NCBI GenBank assembly: GCA_963814805.1
Contig: CAWFER010000007.1
Coordinates: forward strand, 248,001-312,000
Length of the DNA: 64,000 nt
Direction: 5' to 3'
DNA from: AP-15 sp963814805
GTDB taxonomy: Bacteria; Pseudomonadota; Alphaproteobacteria; ATCC43930; CGMCC-115725
Shown here: positions 41,973 through 48,910 of the stretch, one piece after another
Layout of the letters: each line of letters opens with the position of its first letter
Position numbering within the stretch: the stretch's first letter is position 1
Made by a program: the position numbers and the translations under genes
Notes under the pieces: generated by a model
What the model was told of the DNA's origin: nothing
Database searches by the model: none
The model's input: the letters and a program-made list of their open reading frames with translations, nothing else

Positions 41973-44473
41973 GAGCGTTCTCCCAGGGCGGATGCGGCGC
42001 GGCCAAGCTCGACCGCCTTGGCGGCGAAGGCATCGAGGCGGGCGGCGACCCGCTGGTTGAGCGTACCGGCCGGATAATTCCCCCCGGCATCGGCCTGTCC
42101 CGCCGGGATCCCGGTCAGCAGCTCCAGGCCCTGGTCGACGGTGTCGATCGGATAGACTGCGAACCGCCCTTCGGCCGCCGCCGCAACGACATCGTGGCGC
42201 AGCATCAGGTGCTCGACGTTGCTCCCCGGAATGATGACGCCCTGATGGCCGGTGAAGCCGGTGAGTTGGCAGCTGTCGAAAAACCCCTCGATCTTTTCGT
42301 TGACGCCGCCGATCGCCTGGATCTGACCACGCTGATCGACCGAGCCGGTGACCGCGAGGGACTGCTTGATCGGCGTCTCGGCCAGGGCCGAGAGCAGGGC
42401 GAAGAGTTCGGCGGCCGAGGCGCTGTCGCCGTCGACGCCGCCATAGGATTGTTCGAAGACCAGGCTGGCGTTGAGCGACAGCGGGCGGCTCTTGCCGAAC
42501 CGGCCGCCGAGAAAGCCGGCGAGGATCAGTACCCCCTTGGAATGGAGCGGCCCGCCCAGCGCCACCTCGCGCTCGATGTCGACGACCTCGCCGCGGCCGA
42601 ACCGCACCTGCGCGGTAATCCGGGTCGGCGCGCCGAAGGCGAGATCAGCAAGGCTGATCACCGAAAGCCCGTTGACCTGGCCGATTTGCGCGCCGTCGGT
42701 CTCGATGCGGATCGTGTTGCGGCCGATCTCCTCCTGCAGCCGCCGGTAGATACGGTCGCCGCGGCGGAATTGCGCGTCGAGCGCCGCCTGCACCTCGGCC
42801 TCGCCGACCAAATCCTTGCCATTGTCGGCCGCGAGCTGGTCGGCCTCCTGCAGCAGATCGACGATCGGGCGCATCCCAGCCCACAATTTGCCCGAATCCG
42901 CCGCCAGGCGGGCCGCCCGCTCGATCACCCGGGCCACCGCGTCGCGGTCGAGCGGCCGTAGCTTCTCGCGCCGTCCGATGCCGCAGATCAGCCGCGCATA
43001 GAGCAAGGTCGTTTCCGGGGTCCGCTCGATCCGGTCCTCGAAATCGGCCTCGATCTTGAACAGTTCGGCGAATTCCTCATCGTTGTTGCTGAGCAGGTAG
43101 TAGAGCGTCGGCGGCCCGACCAGGACGATCTTGACCTCGAGCGGGATCGGTTCGGGCGCAAGCGACACGGTGCTCGCCACGCTCATCAATTGTTCGAGGG
43201 TCTCAATGCGGATCTGGTCGGCGTTGAGCGCCCGCTTCAGCGAGGCCCAGCCGAAATTGCCGATCAGCAATTTCTGCGCGTCGAGGATCAGATAGCCGCC
43301 ATTGGCCCGGTGCAGGGCGCCCGGCATCAGCAGGTTGAAGTCGGTGACGAGGGCGCCGAAGCGGGCCAGATGCTCGACCCGGCCGACCAGGGTCTGGTGG
43401 GTCGGGTTGTCCTCATAGATCACCGGCGCGCCATGCTGGCCGCCATTGTCGACGAACAGGTTCACCCCATAGCGGCGAAAGCGCGCGTCCTCGATGGCGG
43501 CCGCTAGCGGCGCGGGGACCGCTGCGGGGCTGGTCGCGTCGGCGGGCGGCGCCGAGGGAGCAAGGAAATCGTCGGCGTTCTCCTTGACGTCCGCCTCGAC
43601 GGCGTCGAGGTATGTCGCAACCTCGGGCAAGTCCGCGAAGGTGGCGCGGATCTCTCCCATCAGATGTGCGATCGCGAACCCGCTGGTTTCGCGATTGAGG
43701 TCCCGCAGCGCATCGCGGTGCTCGCGCTCCCATTGCGGCACCTGCCGCATGATCGCTTCGAGCTCGCTCTGGGTCCCTTCGATTTCGTGCTGGACCGCCT
43801 CGCGTTCGCTTGCGGGGAGGGCTTCGAAGGCCCCGGGCTCCAGCACCTTGCCGTCGCGCACCGGCGCCAGCGCCAGACCCATCGGCGTGCGCAACAGCGC
43901 TATGCCCTTCTGCTGGGCGCGCTTTTGCAATCCCCCGAACGCCGTTTCGCTGCGTTGCTTGAACTGCTGATCGATGACCTCCCGGCGCGAGCGGTATTCA
44001 TCGCGCTCGAACGCCGCCGGCAAGGCGGCGCGCAATTCCTCGACCAGCCGTTTCATCGCCGCAGCGAGCCCGGCGCCCCGCCCCGCCGGCAGTTGCAGGC
44101 GATGCGGCTGCTGCGGATCGGCAAAGTTGTTGACGTAGCACCAGTCGGGCGGCGCCGGCTCGCCCGCGGCCTGCTGCCGCAGGAGGTTCTCGACCAGCGC
44201 ATGCCGGCCGGCGCCGGCGGCGCCGAGCGCGTAAACATTGTAGCCCTTGCGCCGCATGCGCATGGCGAACCGGATCGCCTCGACCGCGCGCTCCTGGCCG
44301 ATCAGCCCCGGCGCCTCCTCGAGTTCGCTGCAAAGCGCGAACGGCAGCTCGGCCGGATCGCAGCGGCGATAAAGCAGAGCCGGCGGCAATGGTTGCCCGA
44401 ATTCAAAGCTCGGGCTAGCAGGCTGCGATCCGACCGCGGCGCCGAGAACGCGAACCAGCGTTTGATCTGTCAT
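41969..44473 (-). CDS. Lon-family ATP-dependent protease (LonB/AAA_32 type)
   Basis: 834 residues. The N-terminal ATPase has a glycine-rich loop GAAGAGRHAL at 84-93, with Arg in place of the Walker A Lys. A long helical insertion follows (about 150-330), then the Walker B region NGGYLILDAQKLL. The Lon proteolytic domain has its Ser in DGDSASAAE (about 680) and Lys in GVNEKIEGF (about 725). These soluble proteases degrade damaged or regulatory proteins. A perfect-arm FixK box lies 69 bases upstream of the ATG. No membrane segment is present. Confidence 0.9.
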   Translation of the reverse strand: MTDQTLVRVLGAAVGSQPASPSFEFGQPLPPALLYRRCDPAELPFALCSELEEAPGLIGQERAVEAIRFAMRMRRKGYNVYALGAAGAGRHALVENLLRQQAAGEPAPPDWCYVNNFADPQQPHRLQLPAGRGAGLAAAMKRLVEELRAALPAAFERDEYRSRREVIDQQFKQRSETAFGGLQKRAQQKGIALLRTPMGLALAPVRDGKVLEPGAFEALPASEREAVQHEIEGTQSELEAIMRQVPQWEREHRDALRDLNRETSGFAIAHLMGEIRATFADLPEVATYLDAVEADVKENADDFLAPSAPPADATSPAAVPAPLAAAIEDARFRRYGVNLFVDNGGQHGAPVIYEDNPTHQTLVGRVEHLARFGALVTDFNLLMPGALHRANGGYLILDAQKLLIGNFGWASLKRALNADQIRIETLEQLMSVASTVSLAPEPIPLEVKIVLVGPPTLYYLLSNNDEEFAELFKIEADFEDRIERTPETTLLYARLICGIGRREKLRPLDRDAVARVIERAARLAADSGKLWAGMRPIVDLLQEADQLAADNGKDLVGEAEVQAALDAQFRRGDRIYRRLQEEIGRNTIRIETDGAQIGQVNGLSVISLADLAFGAPTRITAQVRFGRGEVVDIEREVALGGPLHSKGVLILAGFLGGRFGKSRPLSLNASLVFEQSYGGVDGDSASAAELFALLSALAETPIKQSLAVTGSVDQRGQIQAIGGVNEKIEGFFDSCQLTGFTGHQGVIIPGSNVEHLMLRHDVVAAAAEGRFAVYPIDTVDQGLELLTGIPAGQADAGGNYPAGTLNQRVAARLDAFAAKAVELGRAASALGERS

Positions 44474-44535
44474 CGCAGCGAGCTTCCTCTTCAGAGCGCC
44501 CGATATTCGCCTAATGGGAGAGCGCCGCCAACGCC

Positions 44536-44549
44536 TTGATCTGCATCAA
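44536..44549 (-). promoter_or_regulatory. FNR/FixK box of the Lon-like protease gene
   Basis: TTGATCTGCATCAA, full consensus arms. Centre 69 bases before the lon-like start (minus strand). It shares a 203-base divergent region with another box for the opposite gene. Confidence 0.82.
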
Positions 44550-44604
44550 GCCGAAGCTCCGCCGTTTCCTTGCCACCGCCTCCCAAGACGATCGGGCGAG
44601 ATCT

Positions 44605-44618
44605 TTGATTTGGATCAA
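44605..44618 (+). promoter_or_regulatory. FNR/FixK box of the 62-residue Cys-protein gene
   Basis: TTGATTTGGATCAA, full consensus arms. Centre 65 bases before the ATG at 44677, plus strand. Confidence 0.82.
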
Positions 44619-44676
44619 AGCCGATCCTGGATTTTCGGCCCCCGATACGCTCCCGGGCCTGACCAAGGAGGCGTCT

Positions 44677-44865
44677 ATGACCGATAAAATCGCCAGTCCT
44701 GCAACGAGAGCCTCCCTCTCGCCGGCCCTGACGCTGCGCCATGCCTGTCGAAGAACAGGACATGATGACGGCGGCAAACGGTGCCCGACTTGTCCGCTGA
44801 TCGACCTGTGCGAAAGCGAAGAGCGCTGGTTCGTTGAACTGGCCTCACGGTCCAGGGTTATTTAG
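44677..44865 (+). CDS. small cysteine-rich protein, unknown function
   Basis: 62 residues. Four cysteines at 24, 36, 39 and 45 (C-x11-C-x2-C-x5-C, core KRCPTCPLIDLC) plus H22 and H29 could bind zinc or an Fe-S centre. AAGGAGG is 7 bases before the ATG, an excellent ribosome site, and a perfect-arm FixK box lies at the standard distance. These signals support a real gene despite its small size. No family recognised; function unknown. Confidence 0.7.
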   Translation: MTDKIASPATRASLSPALTLRHACRRTGHDDGGKRCPTCPLIDLCESEERWFVELASRSRVI

Positions 44866-44917
44866 CGTGTCGAGGCGTGAGCCTATGGCAGGCGGCCTTG
44901 CTATTCGCAGGCCGATG

Positions 44918-45670
44918 CTAACCGCCAGCGCCAGGAGGCGTCGCCTCATCTCTCGAACGCGGCGGCTTGAGCACAGCCAGGGCGATAAAGGCGGCGCCTG
45001 CGGTCGTAATCCGGCCGAGCGCCCGATCGCAGCGCATGCAGAGCCGGGCGGCGCAGCGCCAGCGCGGATAATAGATCGCGCCGCGTACGGTTTCGACCCT
45101 CAGACCAGCCTGTTCGGCGAGGCTGCGAAGCTCGCTCTTGGTCCGAAACCTGGCCTTGGCCCAGAGGGTCGAGCCGCACCAGGCGCGAACCCGGCGCGCC
45201 GCCGCCCAGGAGCTCCATTTGCCAAGCTCGCCGATGATAAGCCTGCCGCCCGGCCGCAGCACGCGCGCAATCTGGCGGAAGACGGGAGCCGCATCTTCGA
45301 CGAAGCAGAGAATGGTGTTCGCGGCGACGATGTCGAACCGTTCCGAGGCGAACGGCAGATGCTCAGCCGCCGCGACCTTGAAGTCGATGTCCGCGCCGCC
45401 CGTCCGCGCTCGCTCGCGAGCCGCCTCAATCATCTCCGGCGAGGCGTCGATCCCGGTGACGCGGGCGCCGCGTCGCCACAGATCGAGCGCCAAATCCCCG
45501 TCGCCGCATCCAATGTCGAGCACGCTCAAACCGGCGACGCCGCCGGCCAGTTCGAGGATCAGGGTCCGTTCGAGCCGCTCGGTAATGACCCCGATATCGG
45601 CCGCCCGCCATTGTGCGTAAAGCTGCGGCCCGAGCTCGGGAACGCTGCCGCTCGGCGGCAGGTCATTCAT
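44918..45670 (-). CDS. class I SAM-dependent methyltransferase
   Basis: 250 residues. Motif I VLDIGCGDGDLALDL, motif II GIDASPEMIEAARERA, post-II AAEHLPFASERFDIVAAN and LRPGGRLIIGELGKW define a class I methyltransferase of the UbiE/COQ5-like group. The substrate is unknown; small molecules or lipids are likely. The ATG at 45670 overlaps the PGK stop (ATGA), so it is the third gene of the GAPDH-PGK operon. Confidence 0.88.
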   Translation of the reverse strand: MNDLPPSGSVPELGPQLYAQWRAADIGVITERLERTLILELAGGVAGLSVLDIGCGDGDLALDLWRRGARVTGIDASPEMIEAARERARTGGADIDFKVAAAEHLPFASERFDIVAANTILCFVEDAAPVFRQIARVLRPGGRLIIGELGKWSSWAAARRVRAWCGSTLWAKARFRTKSELRSLAEQAGLRVETVRGAIYYPRWRCAARLCMRCDRALGRITTAGAAFIALAVLKPPRSRDEATPPGAGG

Positions 45671-46902
45671 CGACTGCTCGCGGGGACCGGCGCGACGAAG
45701 AGGCCCGCTTGGGTGAGGGCCGCGACCCCGGGCAGCTCGCGACCTTCGAGCCATTCCAGAAACGCGCCGCCCGCCGCCGAAACGTAGGACAGCTCGTCCG
45801 TGACTCCGGCCGCGTCGAGCGCCGCGACGGTGTCGCCGCCGCCGGCGACGCTGAGCAGTTTGCCCGCGCGTGTGAGTTCGCCGATTCTCTTCGCTATGGC
45901 TACCGTACCGCGATCGAATGGCGGCGTCTCGAAAACGCCAAGCGGCCCATTCCAGACGAGAGTGCGCACTTCCCCGAGGACAGCGGCGATGCGCGTCACG
46001 GTCATGGGGCCGATATCGACGATCATCATGTCGCTTGGAACCGCCTCGATCCCGACCGTTCGGGCAGTGACGCCAGGCTCGAGGCCGAGCGCCACAACCG
46101 CGTCGTCGGGCAGGACGATTCGACAGTTCCGTTGGCGGGCCATGGCGAGGATCTGGCGCGCGCTGGCGGCCATGTCGCGCTCGCACAGCGAGCGGCCAAC
46201 CTCTCGGCCGTCGGCAAAGAGGAATGTGTTCGCCATCGCTCCGGCGACAACGAGGATGTCGACCTTGCCGATGAGAGAGCGCAAGAGATCGAGCTTGGTC
46301 GACACCTTCGCCCCACCGATCAGCGCCAGAACCGGCGGCGTCGGCGTCTCGAGGGCCGCAGTTAAGGCCGTGAGCTCGGCCTGCATCAGCTTCCCAGCCG
46401 CACTCGGCAACAACCGAGGGAGCGCGTCAATCGAGGCGTGCGCTCGATGCGCGGCGGAGAAGGCGTCGTCGACATAGACATCGCCCAGCTTGGCGAGCGC
46501 ACGCGCAAAATCGAGCGAGTTTGCTTCCTCTCCCTGGTGGAAGCGAAGATTCTCAAGGAGAGCGACCTGCCCTGGCCGAAGCCCATCGACGACGCGCTTT
46601 GCTTCGTCGCCGATGCAATCCTCGGCGAACACCACATCGCGCCCGCCGATCGCCTGGCTCAGCGGCGCAATCAAGGGCCGGAGGGAAAGGGCGGGATCCT
46701 TCTTTCCCCGAGGACGCCCGAAATGGGAGATCACGATGACCTTGGCGCCCTTCTCGATCAACGCCTCGATTGTCGGCGCGAGCCGCTCGATCCGAGTGGC
46801 GTCGGCGACCGCGCCGTCCTTGATCGGCACGTTCAGATCGGCGCGCAGCAACACCCGCTTGCCGCGGACATCGATGTCGTCGAGGGTGCGAAATCTCGGC
46901 AT
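45667..46902 (-). CDS. pgk: phosphoglycerate kinase
   Basis: 411 residues, full length. Blocks: RVLLRADLNVPI, VISHFGRPRGKKDPALSLRP, LLENLRFHQGEE, GGAKVSTKLDLLRSLIGKVD and the nucleotide site GGGDTVAALDAAG. It makes ATP from 1,3-bisphosphoglycerate, the first payoff step. ATG 46902 has GGAGAGG at 11 bases. It follows GAPDH by 59 bases on the same strand and precedes a methyltransferase gene. This is possibly a second, regulated copy, as housekeeping pgk usually lies elsewhere. Confidence 0.96.
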   Translation of the reverse strand: MPRFRTLDDIDVRGKRVLLRADLNVPIKDGAVADATRIERLAPTIEALIEKGAKVIVISHFGRPRGKKDPALSLRPLIAPLSQAIGGRDVVFAEDCIGDEAKRVVDGLRPGQVALLENLRFHQGEEANSLDFARALAKLGDVYVDDAFSAAHRAHASIDALPRLLPSAAGKLMQAELTALTAALETPTPPVLALIGGAKVSTKLDLLRSLIGKVDILVVAGAMANTFLFADGREVGRSLCERDMAASARQILAMARQRNCRIVLPDDAVVALGLEPGVTARTVGIEAVPSDMMIVDIGPMTVTRIAAVLGEVRTLVWNGPLGVFETPPFDRGTVAIAKRIGELTRAGKLLSVAGGGDTVAALDAAGVTDELSYVSAAGGAFLEWLEGRELPGVAALTQAGLFVAPVPASSR

Positions 46903-46961
46903 GGAATTGTTGACCTCTCCAGCAATCGAATCGGGCTGACGAGCAAGGTGGTTCTGCGCGC

Positions 46962-47972
46962 TCACCCAAATCGGCCGAGATACGCCGCGGCCTCGATCAT
47001 GCGATTGGAAAATCCCCATTCATTGTCGTACCAGGCCAGGATTCGGACGAAGCGTTTGTCGAGGACCTGCGTCTGCGTCACATCGAACACTGCGCTGTGT
47101 GGATCGTGATTGAAGTCGACCGAAACCGTCGGCGCCTTGTTGATGCCGAGGATGCCGCGCATCCGGTTCGAAGCTGCCGCCTTTTCCATCAGCGCGTTGA
47201 CCTCCTCGCGCGAGGTGTCGCGGGCAGCGTCGAATTTGAAGTCGATCAGCGACACATTCGCGGTTGGCACCCGGATCGCGGAGCCGTCGAGCTTGCCTTT
47301 CAGCGCCGGCAGGACGAGGCCGACGGACCTCGCCGCGCCGGTCGAGGTCGGGATCATCGATAGCGCCGCGGCCCGTGCGCGACGCAAATCCTTGTGCAAG
47401 GCGTCAACAATGTTCTGGTCGCCGGTATAGGCATGGATTGTCGTCATGTAGCCGCGCTCGACGCCAATGCCCTGTTGCAGCACATAAGCCACCGGAGCGA
47501 GGCAGTTGGTCGTGCACGAGGCGTTCGAGATGACCTTGTGCTCAGGCGTCAGCTCCTCATGGTTGACCCCCATGACGATGGTCATGTCGGCGCCGTCGGC
47601 CGGCGCCGAGACGATCACGCGTTTCGCCCCCGCTTCGAGGTGCTTTGCCGCCGCCGCTCGCTTGGTGAAGACGCCAGTGCATTCGAGCGCCACATCGACG
47701 CCGAGACTGCGCCAGGGCAGTTCGGTCGGATCGCGTCCCGCGCTGACCGCGATCTTGCCGCGGCCGATATCCATCCAGTTGTCGCCGGTCGTGATCTCGC
47801 CGGCGAAACGCCCGTGCACGCTGTCGTATCTGAGGAGGTGGGCGTTGGTCGCGACCGGGCCGAGGTCGTTGATCGCGACAATTTCGACCTCCTTGCAGTT
47901 GGTTTCATGCGCCGCCCGCAGAACCAGCCGGCCGATGCGGCCGAAGCCGTTGATCGCAACGCGTATTGCCAT
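46962..47972 (-). CDS. gap: glyceraldehyde-3-phosphate dehydrogenase, type I
   Basis: 336 residues. NAD site VAINGFGRIGRLVLR with Asp in AINDLG (NAD preference), catalytic Cys in SNASCTTNCLAPV and the catalytic His in TTIHAYTGDQN. C-terminal WYDNEWGFSNRM is diagnostic. ATG 47972 follows AAGGAG. It heads the operon with pgk and a methyltransferase. The FixK box at 48034 suggests that substrate-level ATP formation is induced at low oxygen. Confidence 0.96.
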   Translation of the reverse strand: MAIRVAINGFGRIGRLVLRAAHETNCKEVEIVAINDLGPVATNAHLLRYDSVHGRFAGEITTGDNWMDIGRGKIAVSAGRDPTELPWRSLGVDVALECTGVFTKRAAAAKHLEAGAKRVIVSAPADGADMTIVMGVNHEELTPEHKVISNASCTTNCLAPVAYVLQQGIGVERGYMTTIHAYTGDQNIVDALHKDLRRARAAALSMIPTSTGAARSVGLVLPALKGKLDGSAIRVPTANVSLIDFKFDAARDTSREEVNALMEKAAASNRMRGILGINKAPTVSVDFNHDPHSAVFDVTQTQVLDKRFVRILAWYDNEWGFSNRMIEAAAYLGRFG

Positions 47973-48319
47973 GGGTTCGCTCCTTCGACCGGAATTCGCC
48001 ATGGCAGTTTCCCTTTGCCGGCTGGACATGGCCTTGATCTAGGTCAAGCGATTTCGGCGGTCGTCCAGGCGGCGAACCCTGACCCGGGGCAATCCGGCGC
48101 CATCTAGCAACCTGTGCGCCGATATGGTCGATGTGCAGGAATCGTCAGGCGATCGAGAGGATCGCTGTCCCTCGATCGGAAGGAAAATCTACCGTTGGCA
48201 GAGCGTCGGCCATCTTTCCGACCTTTAAGCAGCCTGACTTCCACGAGCCGGCGAACCAGCGAGCGTAATTGGCCGACGCGAATGACGTCGGCGGGCCGGT
48301 GACGGCGCGGTTCTCGGTC
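47973..48319. other. 347-base intergenic region with promoter and a hairpin
   Basis: Holds the gap-operon box at 48034. An inverted repeat CGATCGAG (48150-48157) and CTCGATCG (48171-48178) forms an 8-bp hairpin without a T-run. No gene recognised. Confidence 0.5.
48034..48047 (-). promoter_or_regulatory. FNR/FixK box of the gap-pgk operon
   Basis: Plus strand TTGATCTAGGTCAA; one mismatch in the right arm. Centre 68 bases before the gap ATG, minus strand. Confidence 0.8.
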
Positions 48320-48835
48320 TCAGGCGCGCGCGCGCCAGTCGACCCGCACGAAGTAGCCCGCCTCGTCGAAATGCATGTCGATCTCGCCGTGGAAGGCGCG
48401 CTTCAAAGCCTCCCCGATGCGTCTGGGCAGGTGAATGTCGGTCGTCGAGATCACTAGCCCGTCCTCCGTCTCCTCGACGCCGACGATCCGGTTGAGCGGG
48501 TGCTCGCCCTTCTCCGCGGCTTCCTCGTTTCGCGCCAAGGCGATCATCTCATTCTTGTGCTGCCGCGCGATGTCCCCATGGAGGGTCACGGCGCCGGCGG
48601 GGAACCCATCGTTGATGCGGCGGCACGCGGGGCAAAGATCCTCGTGCGCGTCCGCGGGTCTCTGTCCCCATTGCCATCTGCCTTGGTGGTAGACGGCGCC
48701 GCATTGCGGACAGGCGGTCGGCTCCTGCAGTTTTTGCTGCGCCTGATAGGGGTCGAGAATGTGATCGCGCTGGGCGCGGCCGGCGATGCGGCGGTCGGAT
48801 CGTCCGGCCTGGGGCGATTGCCTGATCGATTTCAT
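48320..48835 (-). CDS. BCAM0308 family protein
   Basis: 171 residues. A CPQCGAVYHQGRW and a CPACRRINDGFPAG motif form a zinc-ribbon like that of archaeal NMD3-related proteins, and the C-terminal half (HPLNRIVGVEETEDGLVIST, GEALKRAFHGEID) matches the BCAM0308 family. Often found in hypoxia or stress islands; function unknown, nucleic acid or ribosome binding is inferred from the ribbon. GGAGCCAAA precedes the ATG. A perfect-arm FixK box lies at the usual distance upstream. Confidence 0.85.
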   Translation of the reverse strand: MKSIRQSPQAGRSDRRIAGRAQRDHILDPYQAQQKLQEPTACPQCGAVYHQGRWQWGQRPADAHEDLCPACRRINDGFPAGAVTLHGDIARQHKNEMIALARNEEAAEKGEHPLNRIVGVEETEDGLVISTTDIHLPRRIGEALKRAFHGEIDMHFDEAGYFVRVDWRARA

Positions 48836-48896
48836 TTTGGCTCCTGATCCAACGCGAGGGAGCGCGAATGTTTAGCGGTTATTGGCGAGCCGCGAT

Positions 48897-48910
48897 TTGA
48901 TTTCAATCAA
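48897..48910 (-). promoter_or_regulatory. FNR/FixK box of the BCAM0308 gene
   Basis: TTGATTTCAATCAA, full consensus arms. Centre 68 bases before the ATG at 48835; it overlaps the stop codon of the preceding ligase-acyltransferase gene. Confidence 0.82.

Noticed and set aside
48114..48302. 62-residue plus-strand frame upstream of gap
   Set aside because: Ser/Arg-rich with no ribosome site; lies in the promoter region and shows no family.
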